Shown in pieces: positions 4,845 through 7,226 of a stretch of 7,226 bases of DNA (position 1 is the stretch's first letter; the number at the start of each line of letters is the position of its first letter). A program made the position numbers and the translations under genes. Under the pieces are notes generated by a model that saw only the letters and a program-made list of their open reading frames with translations, searched no databases and was not told the DNA's origin. This stretch comes from an uncultured Collinsella sp. Its GTDB lineage: Bacteria > Actinomycetota > Coriobacteriia > Coriobacteriales > Coriobacteriaceae. The stretch lies in contig USAY01000100.1 of the NCBI GenBank assembly GCA_900552755.1, positions 1 through 7,226 on the forward strand, written 5' to 3'.

Positions 4845-7091
4845 ATGACACTCGTATCCAAGACCTTTGAGCTGTACGGCAAGACCTACACCTTCGAGTC
4901 GGGCGAGCTTGCCAAGCAGGCCACCGGCGCCTGCCTGGTCAAGCAGGGCGACACCACGATGCTCGACACCGTGGTCGTCTCCAAGGAGCGCAAGAACTAC
5001 GACTTCTTCCCGCTGACCGTCGACTTCAACGAGAAGATGTACGCCGCAGGGCGCATCCCGGGTGGCTACCTCAAGCGTGAGGGCCGTCCCAGCGAGAAGG
5101 CCACGCTCACCGCGCGCATGATCGACCGTCCGATTCGCCCGAGCTTCCCGGACGGTTTCCGCAACGAGGTGCACATCGTCGCCACCTCGCTTGTCGCCGA
5201 CCAAGTCAACCCCTTTGACGTCATCAACGTCATGGGTGCTTCCCTGGCCATGACGCTCGGCGGCGTGCCCTTCGAGGGCCCGCTTGCCTGCGTGCGCATC
5301 GGCCGCAACGTGGAGACCGGCGAGTTTATCGTCAACCCCACCTACGAGGAGCGCGAGAACTCCGATCTGGACCTGGAGCTGGGCGGATCCGCCGACTTCA
5401 TCTCGATGGTCGAGGCCGGCGCCGAGGAGATCTCCGAGGACGACATGCTCGCCGCCATGAAGTTTGGCCAGGAGGCCCTTGCCGCTTTCTGCCAGGCTCA
5501 GGACGAGTTCGTCGCCGAGTGGGAGCAGGTCAACGGCCCCATCGTCAAGAAGGAGTACCCGCTCGACCAGCCCGTCGAGGAGGTCCAGGAGCGCATCTTC
5601 GCCCACTACGACGAGATGGCAGCCGCCCTTCGTGACGCCGACAAGCTCTCCCGTATCGGCAAGGTTGAGGCTCTGAAGGAGTCCATCCGTGCCGAGTTCA
5701 CCGAGGAGGAGCAGGCCGCTTGGGAGCGCGAGATCCCCGTGGCGCTCAAGAAGCTCGAGAAGAAGGCCATGCGCACCATGGTCGTCGAGACCGGTGAGCG
5801 CGTCGACGGTCGTGCCGCCGACGAGATCCGTCCCATCATGGTGAAGGACAACTACCTGCCGCTCGTTCACGGCTCCGGTTTGTTCCAGCGTGGCCAGACC
5901 CAGGTGCTCTCGGTTCTTTCGCTCGGCATGCTCAACGAGGGCCAGCGTCTGGATACCATCGAGCCCACCGAGGGCAAGCGCTACATGCACCACTACAACT
6001 TCCCGCCTTTCTGCACCGGCGAGACCGGCCGCATGGGCAGCCCCAAGCGCCGCGAGATCGGCCATGGCAATCTGGCCGAGCGCGCTCTGCTTCCGGTGCT
6101 TCCCGACGAGAACGAGTTCCCCTACGCCATCCGCGTCGTCTCCGAGGTCATGGAGTCCAACGGCTCCTCTTCGATGGCTTCGACCTGCGGCTCCACGCTC
6201 GCCCTTATGGACGGCGGCGTGCCCATTAAGCGCCCGGTCTCCGGTATCGCCATGGGCCTGATCCAGGAGGAGGGCAAGACCGTGGTCCTGTCCGACATCC
6301 AGGGTCTCGAGGACTTCCTGGGCGACATGGACTTTAAGGTCACCGGCACCACCGAGGGCATCACCGCCCTGCAGATGGACAACAAGGCCACCGGCCTCAC
6401 CTTTGACATCCTGGCCCGCGCCCTGCAGCAGGCCAAGGAGGGTCGCGCCTTCATCCTGCAGAAGATGCTCGATGTGATCCCCGAGCCGCGCCACACCACG
6501 CGCAGCACCGCTCCGCGCATCGTCTCCATCCAGGTCCCGACCGACAAGATCCGCGACGTCATCGGTTCCGGCGGTAAGGTCATCCGCGGTATTCAGGACG
6601 AGACCGGCGCTTCGGTCGACATCCAGGAGGACGGCACCGTCTTTGTCGGCGGCACCGGCGAGTCCGTGGACCAGGCCGTCGAGCGCATCAAGCTCATCAT
6701 CAAGGTTCCCGAGCCGGGCGAGGAGTACACGGGTCGCGTGGTCTCCATCCAGCCCTTCGGCGCCTTTGTGAACCTGCTGCCCGGTAAGGATGGCCTGCTG
6801 CACATCTCCCGCGTTGCCAAGGGCCGCGTGGAGAAGGTCGAGGACGTTCTCAACGTCGGCGACGAGGTCAAGGTCGTCGTCATCGAGGTCGACGATCGCG
6901 GCAAGATCTCGCTCGATCGTGTGGACAAGCCTGAGGCCCCTGCTCGTGCCGAGGGTGCCTCCGAAGGCGACGGCGAGCACTTCCAGCGCCGTGAGCGTCC
7001 GCGTCGCGAGCGCTCCGAGCGCAGTGATCGCCCGCGCCGTCCCGGCGACAACGGAGGCCGCAAGCCCCGCCGTCACCACGACGCCGAGTAA
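4845..7091 (+). CDS. pnp: Polynucleotide phosphorylase (PNPase)
   Basis: PNPase is a trimeric 3'-to-5' exoribonuclease that uses phosphate to release nucleoside diphosphates, and can run in reverse to add tails. All family domains are present in 748 residues. The first RNase PH domain (~8-140) includes EGRPSEKATLTARMIDRPIRP. A helical linker follows, then the catalytic second RNase PH domain from G317 (GERVDGR). That domain holds R402-R403 and H407 in KRREIGHG, the phosphate-binding S441-S443 in NGSSSMAS, and metal-binding D484 and D490 in the LSD...EDFLGDMD segment. The KH domain has GSGG at 574-577, and the S1 domain spans about 626-693. A disordered tail follows, with 13 Arg between R715 and R743. 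The ATG at 4845 has AAAGGAG four bases upstream. A strong terminator follows the stop, so pnp probably ends its transcript. Confidence 0.98.
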   Translation: MTLVSKTFELYGKTYTFESGELAKQATGACLVKQGDTTMLDTVVVSKERKNYDFFPLTVDFNEKMYAAGRIPGGYLKREGRPSEKATLTARMIDRPIRPSFPDGFRNEVHIVATSLVADQVNPFDVINVMGASLAMTLGGVPFEGPLACVRIGRNVETGEFIVNPTYEERENSDLDLELGGSADFISMVEAGAEEISEDDMLAAMKFGQEALAAFCQAQDEFVAEWEQVNGPIVKKEYPLDQPVEEVQERIFAHYDEMAAALRDADKLSRIGKVEALKESIRAEFTEEEQAAWEREIPVALKKLEKKAMRTMVVETGERVDGRAADEIRPIMVKDNYLPLVHGSGLFQRGQTQVLSVLSLGMLNEGQRLDTIEPTEGKRYMHHYNFPPFCTGETGRMGSPKRREIGHGNLAERALLPVLPDENEFPYAIRVVSEVMESNGSSSMASTCGSTLALMDGGVPIKRPVSGIAMGLIQEEGKTVVLSDIQGLEDFLGDMDFKVTGTTEGITALQMDNKATGLTFDILARALQQAKEGRAFILQKMLDVIPEPRHTTRSTAPRIVSIQVPTDKIRDVIGSGGKVIRGIQDETGASVDIQEDGTVFVGGTGESVDQAVERIKLIIKVPEPGEEYTGRVVSIQPFGAFVNLLPGKDGLLHISRVAKGRVEKVEDVLNVGDEVKVVVIEVDDRGKISLDRVDKPEAPARAEGASEGDGEHFQRRERPRRERSERSDRPRRPGDNGGRKPRRHHDAE

Positions 7092-7114
7092 CAGCTACAC
7101 ATAAACAGCTCAAC

Positions 7115-7145
7115 AAGGGCGACCCCGGACAGGGGTCGCCCTTTT
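7115..7145 (+). terminator. Strong intrinsic terminator after pnp
   Basis: AAGGGCGACCCC (7115-7126) pairs perfectly with GGGGTCGCCCTT (7132-7143) around a GGACA loop. This is a 12-bp stem ending in TTTT at 7142-7145. It lies 23 bases after the pnp stop. Confidence 0.93.
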
Positions 7146-7168
7146 GCTTGCGCCCGGGAGGGCCGCAT

Positions 7169-7216
7169 ATGAAGTTTCCTGCTCTACAGTCCTGCGCAAG
7201 ACGGAAAGCACATTAA
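7169..7216 (+). other. 15-codon open frame with ribosome site, possible leader peptide (speculative)
   Basis: GGGAGGG at 7156-7162 precedes an ATG at 7169 by six bases. The frame encodes MKFPALQSCARRKAH and stops at TAA 7214-7216, inside the loop of the hairpin at 7203-7225. A short frame ending in a hairpin resembles attenuator leaders. However, the gene it would control lies outside the window and a frame this short can arise by chance. No homologue is recognised. Confidence 0.2.
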
Positions 7217-7225
7217 GTGCTTTCC
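7203..7225 (+). repeat. Perfect inverted repeat / hairpin at the window edge
   Basis: GGAAAGCAC (7203-7211) and GTGCTTTCC (7217-7225) form a perfect 9-bp stem around ATTAA. Base 7226 is T. If more T follow, this is a terminator or attenuator on the + strand. On the opposite strand no T-run follows the stem. A second pair, CTTGCGC (7147-7153) and GCGCAAG (7194-7200), flanks the region between the pnp terminator and this hairpin. Confidence 0.6.
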
Positions 7226-7226
7226 T

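Noticed and set aside
4797..7079. 760-codon open frame on the - strand opposite pnp
   Set aside because: It mirrors the pnp coding frame and its composition (runs of Leu, Gly, Asp, Val, His) is what GC-rich codon bias produces. pnp itself has full domain evidence.
7143..7171. Promoter right of pnp (TTTGCT / CATATG)
   Set aside because: Both boxes match the consensus at only about three of six positions and overlap the terminator tail. The support is too weak to call.

Overview
The window is a GC-rich, densely packed piece of chromosome with every recognisable gene on the + strand. Strong AAAGGAG-type ribosome binding sites, high-GC codon use, and the order phoH-ybeY-dgkA-era-recO with a Gram-positive-type dgkA suggest a high-GC Gram-positive bacterium. 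My best guess is the actinobacterial class Coriobacteriia (a Collinsella-like genome). That placement is inferred from gene content and style, not from a database match.

Layout. Positions 1-4278 hold an operon-like run with tiny gaps or overlaps: the 3' part of mtaB (tRNA methylthiotransferase), phoH (ATPase), ybeY (rRNA endonuclease), dgkA (small membrane lipid kinase), era (30S assembly GTPase) and recO (recombination mediator). mtaB and phoH overlap by 20 bases, and phoH and ybeY by 4 bases (TTGA). The remaining gaps are 9, 12 and 15 bases. A 138-base gap (4279-4416) follows, with a probable extended -10 promoter and a structured leader for rpsO (ribosomal protein S15, 4417-4695). A clear intrinsic terminator at 4710-4741 and a hairpin-rich 149-base gap lead to pnp (polynucleotide phosphorylase, 4845-7091), which ends in a very strong terminator (7115-7145). 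The last 80 bases hold no recognisable gene, but do contain a perfect 9-bp hairpin and a 15-codon open frame whose stop lies in the hairpin loop.

How the genes fit together. Most products act on RNA or on the small ribosomal subunit: MtaB modifies tRNA, PhoH/YbeY and Era act in 16S rRNA and 30S maturation, S15 is an early 30S assembly protein, and PNPase degrades and processes RNA. DgkA (lipid carrier recycling) and RecO (DNA repair) are passengers commonly found in this neighbourhood in Gram-positive bacteria.

This is conserved core genome. I see no mobile element, CRISPR array, tRNA, rRNA or new defence system. The parts worth a second look are the leader RNAs before rpsO and pnp, an acidic N-terminal extension on Era, an arginine-rich tail on PNPase, and the micro-ORF/hairpin at the right edge.
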